64,000 nucleotides of DNA from contig JBPCMU010000051.1 of the NCBI GenBank assembly GCA_051001975.1, positions 12,390-76,389 of the forward strand. Reading direction: 5' to 3'. Of this stretch, positions 34,299 through 42,627 are shown piece after piece (positions within the stretch are counted from its first letter, which is position 1; every line of letters begins with the position of its first letter). This DNA comes from DATAEG01 sp051001975. GTDB taxonomy: Bacteria > Actinomycetota > Actinomycetes > Mycobacteriales > Jatrophihabitantaceae. Under the pieces are notes generated by a model, which ran no database searches, had not been told where the DNA came from, and saw only the letters and a list, made by a program, of their open reading frames with translations. Both the position numbers and the translations under genes were made by a program.

Positions 34299-34802
34299 GT
34301 GAGCGCTGCGAGTTCGACCCGTCCCGGGGATCACGACGAGTTGCACGAGAAGACCCGGGACGTCTGGCTGGCGCTGAGTCCACGGCGCCGCGCGGCGTGC
34401 CTGGCCTGGCTGGCCTTCGGAGTTACCTGGGCCATCACCCGTGCGATCACCGTCCACGGCAAGGACAGCGGCGGCGGAGCGGCGATCAGCATCGCCGGGC
34501 ACCACGTCCACCACTACCTGTTCGGCATCATCCTGCTTGGCATCGTCGGCGCCATCTCGATCTTCACCCCGGCCGACCGAGCTGTGGAGTGGCTCGGCGT
34601 CGGCTATGGCATCGGGCTGGCGTTGATCATGGACGAGTACGCCCTCCTGCTGAATCTGAAGGACGTCTACTGGACACATCAGGGCCGGTTGAGCGTCGGT
34701 TTGGCAGTCGGAGTCCCGGCGGTCGGCAGCGCATACATCACAGGCATGGCTGTGGTGCATGACGTCGCGCGAAAAACCCGTCGACGGTTCCGCCGAACTT
34801 GA
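34299..34802 (+). CDS. Conserved integral membrane protein
   Basis: 168 codons from GTG 34299; GTG 34257 is an in-frame alternative. Four membrane segments are visible: AACLAWLAFGVTWAITRAI, HHYLFGIILLGIVGAISIF, LGVGYGIGLALIMDEYALLL and VGLAVGVPAVGSAYITGMAV. The GHHVHHYLFG histidines at the start of the second helix and the MDEY acidic pair in the third could form a metal or proton site. Function unknown. Confidence 0.72.
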   Translation: MSAASSTRPGDHDELHEKTRDVWLALSPRRRAACLAWLAFGVTWAITRAITVHGKDSGGGAAISIAGHHVHHYLFGIILLGIVGAISIFTPADRAVEWLGVGYGIGLALIMDEYALLLNLKDVYWTHQGRLSVGLAVGVPAVGSAYITGMAVVHDVARKTRRRFRRT

Positions 34803-34829
34803 CCACGCGTCGGAACGCCGGGCGGGAAC

Positions 34830-36305
34830 TCAGGCGGAGCGGTAAGTCTCCAGCAGCCGCAGCCAAATCTCGCTGACCGTCGGGTACGAGGGCACGGCAT
34901 GCCAGAGGACGTCCAATGTGACCCGGCCGACGACCGCGACCGTTGCTGAGTGAAGTAGCTCGGCGACGTCCGGTCCGGCGAAGGTGGCGCCGACGATGAC
35001 GTTGTCGTCGGCGTCGATCACCAGCTTCGCGATGCCCTTGTAGCCGTCCTGCTGCAGTGCCGACCCGGCGACGTTGCCGAGTCCGTACTCGACGGTCTCG
35101 ATCCGGTGCTCTGCCGTCTCGTGGGCCTGCTCCTCAGTGAGCCCGATAGAGGCGACCTGCGGTGAGGTGAACGTCACCTGCGGCACCTGGCCGTGGTCGG
35201 CCGACGCGAGGAATTCTGCGCCGTCGATGGAGCGTCCGTCGGCCCGCGCTGCGATGACCGCACCACAGATGCGGGCCTGGTACTTGCCCATGTGAGTGAG
35301 GAGTGCCCGTCCGGTGATATCACCGATCGCATAGAGCCACTGTCCGTCGACACCCTGTACCTGCAGGTGGTCGTCGGTGCTCACGAATCCCTTCGGCTCG
35401 AGGCCGACGGTGTCCAGGCCGAGGTCGGTGCTCGCTGGGGTGCGTCCCGCGGCGACCACGACCTCGTCGACGGTGAGCTCGGCGTCGTCGACCGTGATGG
35501 TTACCGCGCCACCGTGGATGTGCCCCTCACCGGTGGCCTGTGCATCGACACGTCGCACCCGCTGCACGCTGACTCCCGTGCGTACGTCCACGCCGTGCTC
35601 CCGGAAGTGGTCCATCACCAACTGAGCGGCGGAGGGTTCCACGTTTCCGAGCAGCCGCTCGCCGCGCTCCAGCACGGTCACCTGCGCGCCGAGGCCGCGC
35701 AGCCAGGTGGCAGATTCGGATGCCACCACGCCACCGCCGATGACAGCAACTCGATTGGGCACCTCGTGCAGGTTGGTCACGTCGCGGGAGATCCATGGCA
35801 GCGCCTCGCGCAGTCCGTCGATCGGCGGTACTGCGGCGGTGGTCCCGGTGCCGAGGATGACGGCCTGGCGAGCGGTGAGCGTCTGAGTCGTCCCGTCGCT
35901 GGCAGTGACCTCGACGGTGCGCTCGCCGGTGAGCCGGCCGTGGCCACGCACGACGTCGATGTTCGTGTCGTTGGCCCACTGCACCTGCGACGAGTCGTCA
36001 TGGTCGTGGGTGAACCCGTCCCGCCGCTTGAGCACCGCGGAGACGTCGATCTCACCGGTGACCATCGCACTGACGCCGGGCATCAGCCGGGCCTGCTCGG
36101 CGAGTTCGATCGGGCGCAGCAGCGCTTTGCTAGGCATGCAAGCCCAGTAGGAGCATTCGCCGCCGACCAGTTCGCGCTCCACGATCACCGCGGTGCGGTC
36201 GCTGCCCTGGATCGAGTACTGCGCCGCGTTCTCCCCAGGCGGGCCCCCGCCGATCACGATGACGTCCCAGGTGTCCGTGCTCGTGCCGCCGCCAGACTCA
36301 GTCAT
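34830..36305 (-). CDS. FAD/NAD(P)-dependent pyridine nucleotide-disulfide oxidoreductase
   Basis: A 491-residue flavoprotein of the mercuric reductase/lipoamide dehydrogenase family. FAD motif IVIGGGPPGENAA; redox-active pair in GGECSYWACMPSKAL with four residues between cysteines; NAD motif VAVIGGGVVASESATWL; YAIGDITG; C-terminal dimer region HAVPSYPTVSE. The usual catalytic HAHPT motif is changed to HAVPSYPT. It lacks the N-terminal HMA domain and C-terminal cysteines of MerA, so it is more likely a general NAD(P)H oxidoreductase. Confidence 0.87.
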   Translation of the reverse strand: MTESGGGTSTDTWDVIVIGGGPPGENAAQYSIQGSDRTAVIVERELVGGECSYWACMPSKALLRPIELAEQARLMPGVSAMVTGEIDVSAVLKRRDGFTHDHDDSSQVQWANDTNIDVVRGHGRLTGERTVEVTASDGTTQTLTARQAVILGTGTTAAVPPIDGLREALPWISRDVTNLHEVPNRVAVIGGGVVASESATWLRGLGAQVTVLERGERLLGNVEPSAAQLVMDHFREHGVDVRTGVSVQRVRRVDAQATGEGHIHGGAVTITVDDAELTVDEVVVAAGRTPASTDLGLDTVGLEPKGFVSTDDHLQVQGVDGQWLYAIGDITGRALLTHMGKYQARICGAVIAARADGRSIDGAEFLASADHGQVPQVTFTSPQVASIGLTEEQAHETAEHRIETVEYGLGNVAGSALQQDGYKGIAKLVIDADDNVIVGATFAGPDVAELLHSATVAVVGRVTLDVLWHAVPSYPTVSEIWLRLLETYRSA

Positions 36306-36350
36306 GAGGCAACGGTAGCGTCGGGCCGCTATCCTGGCCGATCGGTACCC

Positions 36351-36425
36351 GGGCGCTTAGCTCAGTGGAAGAGCACTCGCCTTACAAGCGAGGGGTCACT
36401 GGTTCGAACCCAGTAGCGCCCACCA
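36351..36425 (+). tRNA. tRNA-Val (anticodon TAC)
   Basis: The cloverleaf folds: acceptor GGGCGCT with AGCGCCC, D-stem GCTC with GAGC, anticodon stem CTCGC with GCGAG enclosing loop CTTACAA, and T-stem ACTGG with CCAGT around TTCGAAC. The anticodon TAC reads valine codons GTA and GTG. CCA is encoded. It lies upstream of a stretch of broken small genes, a common place for integration. Confidence 0.97.
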
Positions 36426-36539
36426 CGCGAATCCCTTATGAAGTAAGAGGATTCGCCACTATCGGGGTCCGCAGAAGCGCCTTGGGCGATCTGTGGGCGA
36501 TAGACCGGGAGCGCTGCGCTATTCGGCCAGGAGGCCGCA

Positions 36540-36799
36540 ATGACCAGTACCACCGACAACGACACCGCCAAGATCCACCGTATCGACGGGTGGGAGGCGC
36601 CGGCATGGGCCACCGAGCATGAGCGCAACCGGCTCGACTCGGACGACATCACATGGCGTCGCGAAGGCGCTTCGATCCTCGGCAGGGAGACGTCTGCATG
36701 GTCTTCGGTGATCTCCAGCAGGTCAGCCCGGCGGAGGCGCGGAAGCTTGCCGCCACCCTGATCGAGCTGGCGGACCTGGCCGAGGGCCTGACCCGATGA
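36540..36799 (+). pseudogene. Small element-type protein, probably frameshifted
   Basis: ATG 36540 with strong AGGAGG site reads MTSTTDNDTAKIHRIDGWEA and continues to DDITWRREGASILG in frame one. The adjacent frame then continues GDVCMVFGDLQQVSPAEARK to ADLAEGLTR and stops at 36799, overlapping the next start (ATGA). The two halves join sensibly near 36682, so I read it as one gene of about 86 residues broken by a frameshift. The shorter part alone (ATG 36698, 33 codons) could be independent. Confidence 0.6.
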
Positions 36800-37220
36800 C
36801 GAACACGCTGACCGATGACGAGATCGACCGGATCATTCGCTACGGAACCGACGAGGAACGTGCAGCAGCCATGGACATGCTCAGAAAGCAGCAGGAGGTT
36901 GAGAACGCGGTCAGGACGGGCGCAGAACCCGCCGTGCCCGTCCTGGTGCGTCCTGGTGCGTCCTGCAAGCCGGCCACCTCTACGAGGGGGTGCTGCCCGT
37001 CGACGAGAACATCAGGGTGAGGTCGCACTTGGCGCTGAGTGAGCGGCTCGGGGTCCAGGTGTGCGTAGAGGAGCGCAACCGGCTCGGTGTTGTCGAGCTG
37101 GGCGCGCCGTACATCATGGTCTACAGCGACGGCGACGAGATGACTGCCGAGGAGGCCGAACAGCTCGCCGACACCATGCGCGCAGCGGCGCAGAAGCTGC
37201 GGGAGATCACCAGTAACTGA
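36796..37220 (+). pseudogene. Small element-type protein disrupted by a 20-base repeat insertion
   Basis: The first frame (ATG 36796) reads MTNTLTDDEIDRIIRYGTDE to RTGAEPAVPV; the second frame reads VLQAGHLYEGVLPVDENIRV to MTAEEAEQLADTMRAAAQKL and stops at 37220. Removing bases 36940-36959 joins them without change, giving a 134-residue protein. Its end resembles that of the upstream gene (a short MV.. strand, an acidic turn, then EA..LA.T helix), suggesting the two are paralogues. Function unknown; the family type is common in mobile elements of actinobacteria. Confidence 0.65.
36940..36969. repeat. 10-bp tandem repeat within a coding region
   Basis: Units GTCCTGGTGC at 36940-36949 and 36950-36959 followed by the related GTCCTGCAAG at 36960-36969. 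The extra 20 bases shift the reading frame of the gene containing them. Confidence 0.85.
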
Positions 37221-37227
37221 ACCGCAA

Positions 37228-37268
37228 CGATGAGCCCCGCTTCCCGGATATGGAGGTGGGGCTCATCG
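37228..37268. terminator. Long hairpin between convergent genes
   Basis: Arms CGATGAGCCCCGCTTCC (37228-37244) and GGAGGTGGGGCTCATCG (37252-37268) pair over 17 bases with two G-T wobbles and a seven-base loop. It stands between the end of the small gene at 37220 and the convergent DUF4234 gene, so it can serve both strands. No T-tract. Confidence 0.75.
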
Positions 37269-37304
37269 CTATTGGCACTGCAGCCAGACGATTTCCGTCG
37301 ACGG

Positions 37305-37682
37305 CTAGCGCGTCAGGACTGCGTGCGAGGCCATCACGTCGTGCAGCACATTGATACGCCTCTGCAAGTACCGAATCTGTGATCCGAACCAGGCGGGCGC
37401 CCAAAACCAGGTCGTAAATGACCCCACCCGCGTGGGGGAACCGACCCGGGAATGAGCCGCGTTGAGGAGATTAGCCGTGTGCCCCAATCCGACGAGGTTC
37501 ATGATCGGGATGAGCTGTGCCCACCAGTGGCTCGTCACCGATACCGGCTGCCCGAGAATGGCGGCGAGCTCTTTGTTGATTCGGCCATACCACACGAGAT
37601 AGTAAATACCGATCGTGATGGCGCACAGCCACCACAGTGCCCAAGCGCCCTGTTTGCGCGGCGCGAGTCCCGGAACGGTCAT
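37305..37682 (-). CDS. DUF4234-like small membrane protein
   Basis: 125 residues opening MTVPGLAPRKQGAWALWWLC with helices GAWALWWLCAITIGIYYLVWY and WWAQLIPIMNLVGLGHTANLL. RINKELAAILGQPV follows the first helix, as in the DUF4234 family of small two- or three-helix membrane proteins with unknown role. It appears intact, unlike the genes around it. Confidence 0.75.
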   Translation of the reverse strand: MTVPGLAPRKQGAWALWWLCAITIGIYYLVWYGRINKELAAILGQPVSVTSHWWAQLIPIMNLVGLGHTANLLNAAHSRVGSPTRVGSFTTWFWAPAWFGSQIRYLQRRINVLHDVMASHAVLTR

Positions 37683-37711
37683 TGTTCTCCTTCACGAGAT
37701 GTGCGCGAAGG

Positions 37712-38010
37712 ATGAGCCTGCTGGGACGTTCTGTCAAGGCGCCGGAAGAGAACGTGGAAGCCGAGATCAACGATGCCGGCATCGTCTACCGGCGCGGCTG
37801 GTGAGGCGCGGACAATTTGCTCTGGGCGCCCAGCAAGTAGAAGTCGCCGACGACGATGGCCAACGCGTTCTTCAAGTCGCTGTTCCCCAAGAGAACACCG
37901 ACTTGACGTCCCCCTCGGGGTTCTACTCCAACGCCAACGAGTACGTCGCTCTGAACTCCCGGGCCCCGCTTCCCGATCATGGGAGGCGGGGTTCAAGAGC
38001 AGGGCAATGA
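37712..38010 (+). other. Two overlapping short reading frames of uncertain status
   Basis: ATG 37712 to 37804 reads MSLLGRSVKAPEENVEAEIN and ends RRGW. GTG 37801 overlaps that stop (GTGA) and reads MRRGQFALGAQQVEVADDDG to QENTDLTSPSGFYSNANEY, ending at 38010. The composition is protein-like, but no start signal is strong and the second frame runs through a terminator-like hairpin. They may be fragments of a decayed gene. Confidence 0.3.
37964..37991. terminator. Second copy of the CCCCGCTTCCC hairpin
   Basis: CCCCGCTTCCC (37964-37974) pairs with GGGAGGCGGGG (37981-37991), one wobble, six-base loop. The left arm is identical in sequence to part of the hairpin at 37228-37268, so the two are related elements. 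Confidence 0.6.
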
Positions 38011-38057
38011 TGTATGTGCTGGCCAGCCGGCTGCTGTTGACTGAAGTTCCCTCACCG

Positions 38058-38156
38058 ATGACAACGCGAGACGTCGGCCTGGAGATACTGAAGCTGCTCG
38101 CCCGCCCGCATGCCGACTCCCCGGACTACCGCGAGGAGTGGCATCTGGTGGGCTAG
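38058..38156 (+). CDS. Possible 32-aa reading frame
   Basis: ATG 38058 reads MTTRDVGLEILKLLARPHAD then SPDYREEWHLVG and stops at 38156. It is protein-like and helical, but short and without a clear ribosome-binding site. It may be a fragment of a decayed gene in the same region. No function can be given. Confidence 0.25.
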   Translation: MTTRDVGLEILKLLARPHADSPDYREEWHLVG

Positions 38157-38221
38157 ACCTACGGTCGGCGCAGAGAGGCTTAGTCGAGTCACACCCCTCG
38201 CACAGTGCGGCTCGCGCAGGC

Positions 38222-38800
38222 TTACGGATCGATTGGCCACGCCAGGCCGCCACCCTCCAGCGGAGTCTCTCCTCGGGCTTCGCGGCGGAGGTTCATGATC
38301 TCCCTTGTTCGGGCGACCAGATCGAGCTCGAGGCGCTCGATCGTGTTGGCGATACCGAGAATCAGATCCGGAGCTTCTACTCCCGGCGCTCTGCCCCGCT
38401 TTGTGGGTGCCTTGCCACGCCCCGGCTTGATGAACTAGAAGCCCTCGGAGTTCACGCTCCACAGCCCATGCAGGATGGCGTTTCTCATGGCCCAGGCGTC
38501 ATCGCATTCACTGAGGGTGGCTTGCGTCCGCTCCCGGAAATCCCCATCCGGGACGTGGGCGAGGAAGTCATCGATGCGGCCTCGGACGAAGCTCCAGGGC
38601 GCGGCCTGGATCGTGACCCGTTCAGCTTCGTCCTCCGCCAGAGTGGCGCAGAGATTCCCGAGTGCGGACTCCATACCTGGCGTGACGAGCGCGACGTGGC
38701 CCACGGCGAGCACGAATGGGTCGTAGGAAAGGTCTCGCGCCACGGTACGAGCATCCCAGGCAATCGGCCGAAGACGTGAGCCCCCGGAAGCGGTGGGCAC
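38222..38800 (-). pseudogene. Hypothetical protein gene with an in-frame amber stop
   Basis: From GTG 38800 the frame reads LSYDPFVLAVGHVALVTPGM, then RNAILHGLWSVNSEGF and meets TAG at 38435-38437. The same frame continues without other stops as FIKPGRGKAPTKRGRAPGVE, then ANTIERLELDLVARTREIMN and ends at TAA 38222. The continuation is plainly coding in character, so the TAG is a nonsense mutation in a gene of about 192 codons. RNxILHG resembles helical HEPN-like or nucleic-acid-linked families, but I cannot assign it. Confidence 0.7.
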
Positions 38801-38868
38801 GGCCGAACAGTCACGTCATCGCACTCCTCACGCGACATCGAGAGGGTGCGAGCATCTAAGGTTCGTGC

Positions 38869-39122
38869 ATGACTGACATGGACGATGCGGTGGACGGACA
38901 CCCGCGCCTTGTCCGCCATCGTGCCGATCACATCGTCATCGCCACGAAGTAGATGCGCGAGCCCTCGGCGCGCTGACCGACTGCGTCGATGCCGGCGATC
39001 ATCGGCAGCGCGCGGCTGCTCGTGTAATGCGCGCCGCCGTTACCGGTCTGGTCAGCCGAGTCCTGGTTGCCCATGCCACCGACCGGGGCATCGACCTGTT
39101 CGCCAGCACAACCAACAAGTGA
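38869..39122 (+). pseudogene. Small hypothetical protein broken by a frameshift
   Basis: ATG 38869 reads MTDMDDAVDGHPRLVRHRAD then HIVIATK and stops at 38950-38952. From the same point another frame continues VDARALGALTDCVDAGDHRQ, then VSRVLVAHATDRGIDLFAS and stops at 39120-39122. One extra base near 38949 would join them into a protein of about 84 residues. Identity unknown. Confidence 0.55.
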
Positions 39123-39263
39123 GCGCATTGCCTCGGGAAGACTCGCAGGGTCTTATCTCCGGCGGCTCGCAGTGGCAGACTGCGGAACGGCCAGCGAGCG
39201 AGGACCCGCACGATCGCACCGGGCTCCGCGCCTCGCCGAACCCGTCGGTAGGGAGAATCGCAG

Positions 39264-40661
39264 ATGCGTAAGGGTCCCCGATTGTTGCTCGCCGCCGGAG
39301 TCGTCGTCGGTCTGCTCGTGCCCAGTGCCGTCGCGGCCGCGTCGCCGCCACACTTCACGCCTGGATCTGCGGGGTCCGGTGACCCCTACTTCCCGGACAT
39401 GGGCAACGGCGGCTACGACGTCGGCCACTACGACATCAATCTGGCGTTCGATCCGACCACACACGCGATCGCCGCGACCACGAAGATCACCGCTCGGGCG
39501 ACGCAGAATCTCTCACGTTTCGACCTCGACTTCCTCGGCCCGCTGACGATCAGCCGGCTCACCGTCGACGGGCACAAGGCATCGTTCACCAGGACGGGTG
39601 CGCAGGAGCTGGTGATCACGCCGCGGCGCGGGCTGCGGCGCGGCAGCTGCTTCACCGTCTCGGTCACTTACGCGGGCGTACCGCAGAAGATCGACGACGA
39701 CGCCCTTGGGGTGTCCGGCTGGGTGGCCACCAAGGACGGCGCGGTCGGTCTCAACCAACCGTTCGGTGCGGCGACCTACTACCCGGTCAACGACTCGACC
39801 AGGGACAAGGCCACATACACGCAGACCGTAACGGTGCCCACCGGTTTGACCGTCCTCGGCAACGGCGACCCCGGCCGGGTCACTACGAAGCACGGCAAGA
39901 CGACGTTCCGGTGGCGGATGAATCAGCCGATGGCCAGCGAGCTCGCCTCCATCGCGATCGGCAAGTACACGGTGACGACCGGCCGAGCCGGGCGGATCCC
40001 GAACATCACCGCGATCGGCACCGCAATCGACACCACCCCGGGACGCGATGCCCTCTTCAACAAGACGACGGCTGACCTCGTCAAGTGGGAGTCCTCGATG
40101 TACGGGCGCTACCCGTTCAGCTCGACCGGCGGCCTCATCGACCGGATCGGCGTCCAGTACGCGCTCGAGGTGCAGAGCCGCCCGGTGTACGACCAGCGCA
40201 GCAGCACGATCGACGCGGACACGATGGCACACGAGTTGGGCCACCAATGGTTCGGCGACAGCCTGACGCCGGCGCACTGGTCAGACATCTGGCTGAACGA
40301 AGGCTTCGCCACGTACTCCGAGTGGCTCTATCAGGAGAAGTACCACGGCACGCCGGTGCAGACGAGCTTCGCCAAGACCTATGCCAACACCACCGACTGG
40401 TCGGGCAAGGTGGCCGACCCCGGCCGGGACCGCATCTTCGACTCGCTCGTTTACGACCGCGGCGCGATGACCCTGCAGGCGTTGCGCAACACGACCGGCG
40501 ACCGGGCGTTCTTCGCCGTGCTCCGGCAGTGGCCCGACCAGCACCGCTATGGCAACGTCTCGACGCAGGAGTTCATCCACTTCGTCGAGCACCTCACCCA
40601 CCGCAACCTGGATGCCTTCTTCACCACCTGGCTCTACTCCGAAGGCAAACCCGCCCTCTGA
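39264..40661 (+). CDS. Secreted M1-family zinc aminopeptidase-like protein
   Basis: 465 residues with a signal peptide (MRKGPRLLLAAGVVVGLLVP, cleavage near AVAAA). The N-terminal beta domain begins GGYDVGHYDINLAFDP. The catalytic zinc site is HELGHQWFGD (about residues 323-332) with the third ligand in NEGFATYSEW. The classical substrate-binding GAMEN motif is changed to VQYALEVQSRP. It lacks the large C-terminal helical domain of full-length M1 enzymes, which is normal for the shorter secreted actinobacterial form. GGGAGA precedes the ATG. Confidence 0.92.
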   Translation: MRKGPRLLLAAGVVVGLLVPSAVAAASPPHFTPGSAGSGDPYFPDMGNGGYDVGHYDINLAFDPTTHAIAATTKITARATQNLSRFDLDFLGPLTISRLTVDGHKASFTRTGAQELVITPRRGLRRGSCFTVSVTYAGVPQKIDDDALGVSGWVATKDGAVGLNQPFGAATYYPVNDSTRDKATYTQTVTVPTGLTVLGNGDPGRVTTKHGKTTFRWRMNQPMASELASIAIGKYTVTTGRAGRIPNITAIGTAIDTTPGRDALFNKTTADLVKWESSMYGRYPFSSTGGLIDRIGVQYALEVQSRPVYDQRSSTIDADTMAHELGHQWFGDSLTPAHWSDIWLNEGFATYSEWLYQEKYHGTPVQTSFAKTYANTTDWSGKVADPGRDRIFDSLVYDRGAMTLQALRNTTGDRAFFAVLRQWPDQHRYGNVSTQEFIHFVEHLTHRNLDAFFTTWLYSEGKPAL

Positions 40662-40676
40662 GACACCTCGCGGTGG

Positions 40677-41384
40677 TCAGCTGATGGTGGCGCCGAAGAG
40701 ATGCCCGACGCCGTAGGTGACCAGCGCGGAGACCAAGCCGAGCAGCAGCTGCCGGCCGCCGGCGTACCACCACGGCCGGGTGGTGAACCGCGACGTGATG
40801 GCGCCGGTGACGAACAGGCCGGTGAGCGCGAGCACGGCAGCCAAGGCGAGTTGTTTACTGCCGAAGAGAAACGGCAGCAGTGGCAAGAATGCACCGACCG
40901 AGAACGAGACGAACGACGATCCGGCCGCCACCTGCGGATTCGGCAGGTCGTGGATATCGACGCCGAGTTCCTCCTGGGCGTGCACCTCGAGTGCCTGCTC
41001 CGGATTCGCCGACAGTTGCTCGGACACCCTCCGTGCCAGCTCCGGGTCGACGCCGCGGGCGATGTAGACCTCGGCGAGTTCGGCTATCTCACCCGACTTG
41101 TTGCGCCGCAGCTCCTGGCGCTCCACCTCGACCTCGGCCTGCATCGACTCGTTCTGGCTGCGCACCGAGATGTATTCGCCGGTGCCCATCGAGAAGGCGC
41201 CGCCGATCAGACCTGCGACGCCTGCCAACACCACTGGCTTGGCCGTCGAGGACGCTGCGGCGACGCCTGCGATCAGTGCGAAGTTGGAGACCAGACCGTC
41301 CACGACGCCGAACACCGTGGGTCGCAGCCAACCGCCGGTGACGTCACGATGTTCGTGGCCCACCGCCTGCTCGTCGTCGGACAC
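40677..41384 (-). CDS. VIT1/CCC1-family transporter
   Basis: A 235-residue membrane protein with the family signature in FGVVDGLVSNFALIAGVAAA and SMGTGEYISVRSQ, followed by a soluble metal-binding helical insert (EVEVERQELRRNKSGEIAEL) and three C-terminal helices. VIT1/CCC1 proteins export iron or manganese from the cytoplasm. GTG 41384 starts MSDDEQAVGHEHRDVTGGWL. Confidence 0.9.
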   Translation of the reverse strand: MSDDEQAVGHEHRDVTGGWLRPTVFGVVDGLVSNFALIAGVAAASSTAKPVVLAGVAGLIGGAFSMGTGEYISVRSQNESMQAEVEVERQELRRNKSGEIAELAEVYIARGVDPELARRVSEQLSANPEQALEVHAQEELGVDIHDLPNPQVAAGSSFVSFSVGAFLPLLPFLFGSKQLALAAVLALTGLFVTGAITSRFTTRPWWYAGGRQLLLGLVSALVTYGVGHLFGATIS

Positions 41385-41449
41385 GCCTTGAGCGTAGGAG
41401 TTCGACGGACACCGACGCCCGGCCAGGGTCGGCTAACCACGCCGGTACC

Positions 41450-42610
41450 GTGACGTCCGTGGTCGCACTTGCCGAGGTCATCGCAGCGATGGAGGGCTGG
41501 TTCCCGCCGAGCTGGGCGGAGAGTTGGGACGCCGTCGGCCTGGTCTGCGGCGACCCGGCCGAGCCCGTCACCCGGGTGCACCTCGCGGTCGACTGTGTGC
41601 CGGAGACGGTCGAGGAAGCACACGCGGCAGGTGCGCAACTGCTGCTCACCCACCACCCGTTGCTGCTGGGTGGGGTCACCACCGTCGGTGCGCATACCAC
41701 CAAGGGTGCGATGGTGCACCGGCTGGTCAGCCAGGGCACGGCGCTCTACGTCGCGCACACCAACGCCGACGTCGCCTCGCCAGGAGTATCCGACGCACTC
41801 GCGGAGCGGATCGGGCTGAGCGACGTGCGACCGTTGATCGAGGATGTCAGCGAACGGCTCTACAAGATCGTCGTGTTCGTACCCGTGTACGGCGCCGACG
41901 CGATGATCGACGCGCTCGCCGGAGCCGGCGCCGGAGGGCTGGGTGCCTACGACCGATGCGCCTGGACGACCACCGGGGTCGGCACATTCCGGCCGGGCGC
42001 CCGCGCCGCACCCGCGATCGGCGAGCCGGGACGCATCGAGCAGGTCGCCGAGGCCAGGGTCGAGATGGTGCTTGCGCCGAGTGCGCTCGCCGCGGTTGTC
42101 GCCGCGATGCGCGCAGCGCACCCGTATGAGGAGCCGGCCTTCGACGTGCTGGCCCACGTACCGCTACCGACCGGCCGCGGCACCGGCCGGATCGGTGAGC
42201 TGGCCGCGCCCACCACGCTGGCCCGGTTTGCCGACGATGTTGCGCGGCTGCTGCCGGCCACGGCGTGGGGCGTGCGCATCGCCGGCAAACCGGATCGAGC
42301 TGTGTCGCGGGTAGCTGTGTGCGGCGGCTCGGGCGCCGCCTACATCGAGCAGGCCCGTAGCGCGGGCGCGGACGTCTTCCTCACCGCTGATCTGAAGCAC
42401 CACACCACCGTCGAGGCCGTCACCGAGCACGGATCCGACGCCATGGCCCTCATCGACGCGGCTCACTGGGCGACGGAGGCTCCCTGGCTGGACGCCGCGG
42501 CCGCTGCCCTCCGCGACCGCTTCGGCACTACGGTGGAGACGACCGTGTCCCACCTCGTCACCGACCCGTGGACACTGCACCGCCCGTCATCTGCCCACCA
42601 ACCTGAATAG
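41450..42610 (+). CDS. Nif3-like dinuclear metal centre protein
   Basis: 386 residues. The conserved metal histidines are in LLLTHHPLLLGG and VAHTNADVASPG, with another set near ADLKHHTTVEA and ALIDAAHWATE. The central insert between them carries a PII-like domain, as in the long form. The family (YbgI/Nif3, in mycobacteria Rv2230c) has been linked to GTP cyclohydrolase I activity in one bacterium, but its general role is unsettled. It forms an operon with the next two genes. Confidence 0.92.
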   Translation: MTSVVALAEVIAAMEGWFPPSWAESWDAVGLVCGDPAEPVTRVHLAVDCVPETVEEAHAAGAQLLLTHHPLLLGGVTTVGAHTTKGAMVHRLVSQGTALYVAHTNADVASPGVSDALAERIGLSDVRPLIEDVSERLYKIVVFVPVYGADAMIDALAGAGAGGLGAYDRCAWTTTGVGTFRPGARAAPAIGEPGRIEQVAEARVEMVLAPSALAAVVAAMRAAHPYEEPAFDVLAHVPLPTGRGTGRIGELAAPTTLARFADDVARLLPATAWGVRIAGKPDRAVSRVAVCGGSGAAYIEQARSAGADVFLTADLKHHTTVEAVTEHGSDAMALIDAAHWATEAPWLDAAAAALRDRFGTTVETTVSHLVTDPWTLHRPSSAHQPE

Positions 42611-42627
42611 AGCGTGACTCCCGAACA

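Noticed and set aside
34131..34760. Minus-strand frame of 209 codons ending in AAEREVV repeats
   Set aside because: It lies opposite the membrane protein gene, whose hydrophobic pattern is convincing. The repeat part is explained by the 21-bp DNA repeat.
8533..38170. Shared 15-base GACCTACGGTCGGCG at about 8533 and 38156
   Set aside because: No flanking similarity and no element-like context at 8.5 kb; likely chance in GC-rich DNA.
36425..39300. Direct repeat of the tRNA-Val 3' end as an attachment site
   Set aside because: I looked for the T-arm sequence GGTTCGAACCC and the end GTAGCGCCCACCA downstream in the window and saw no second copy.
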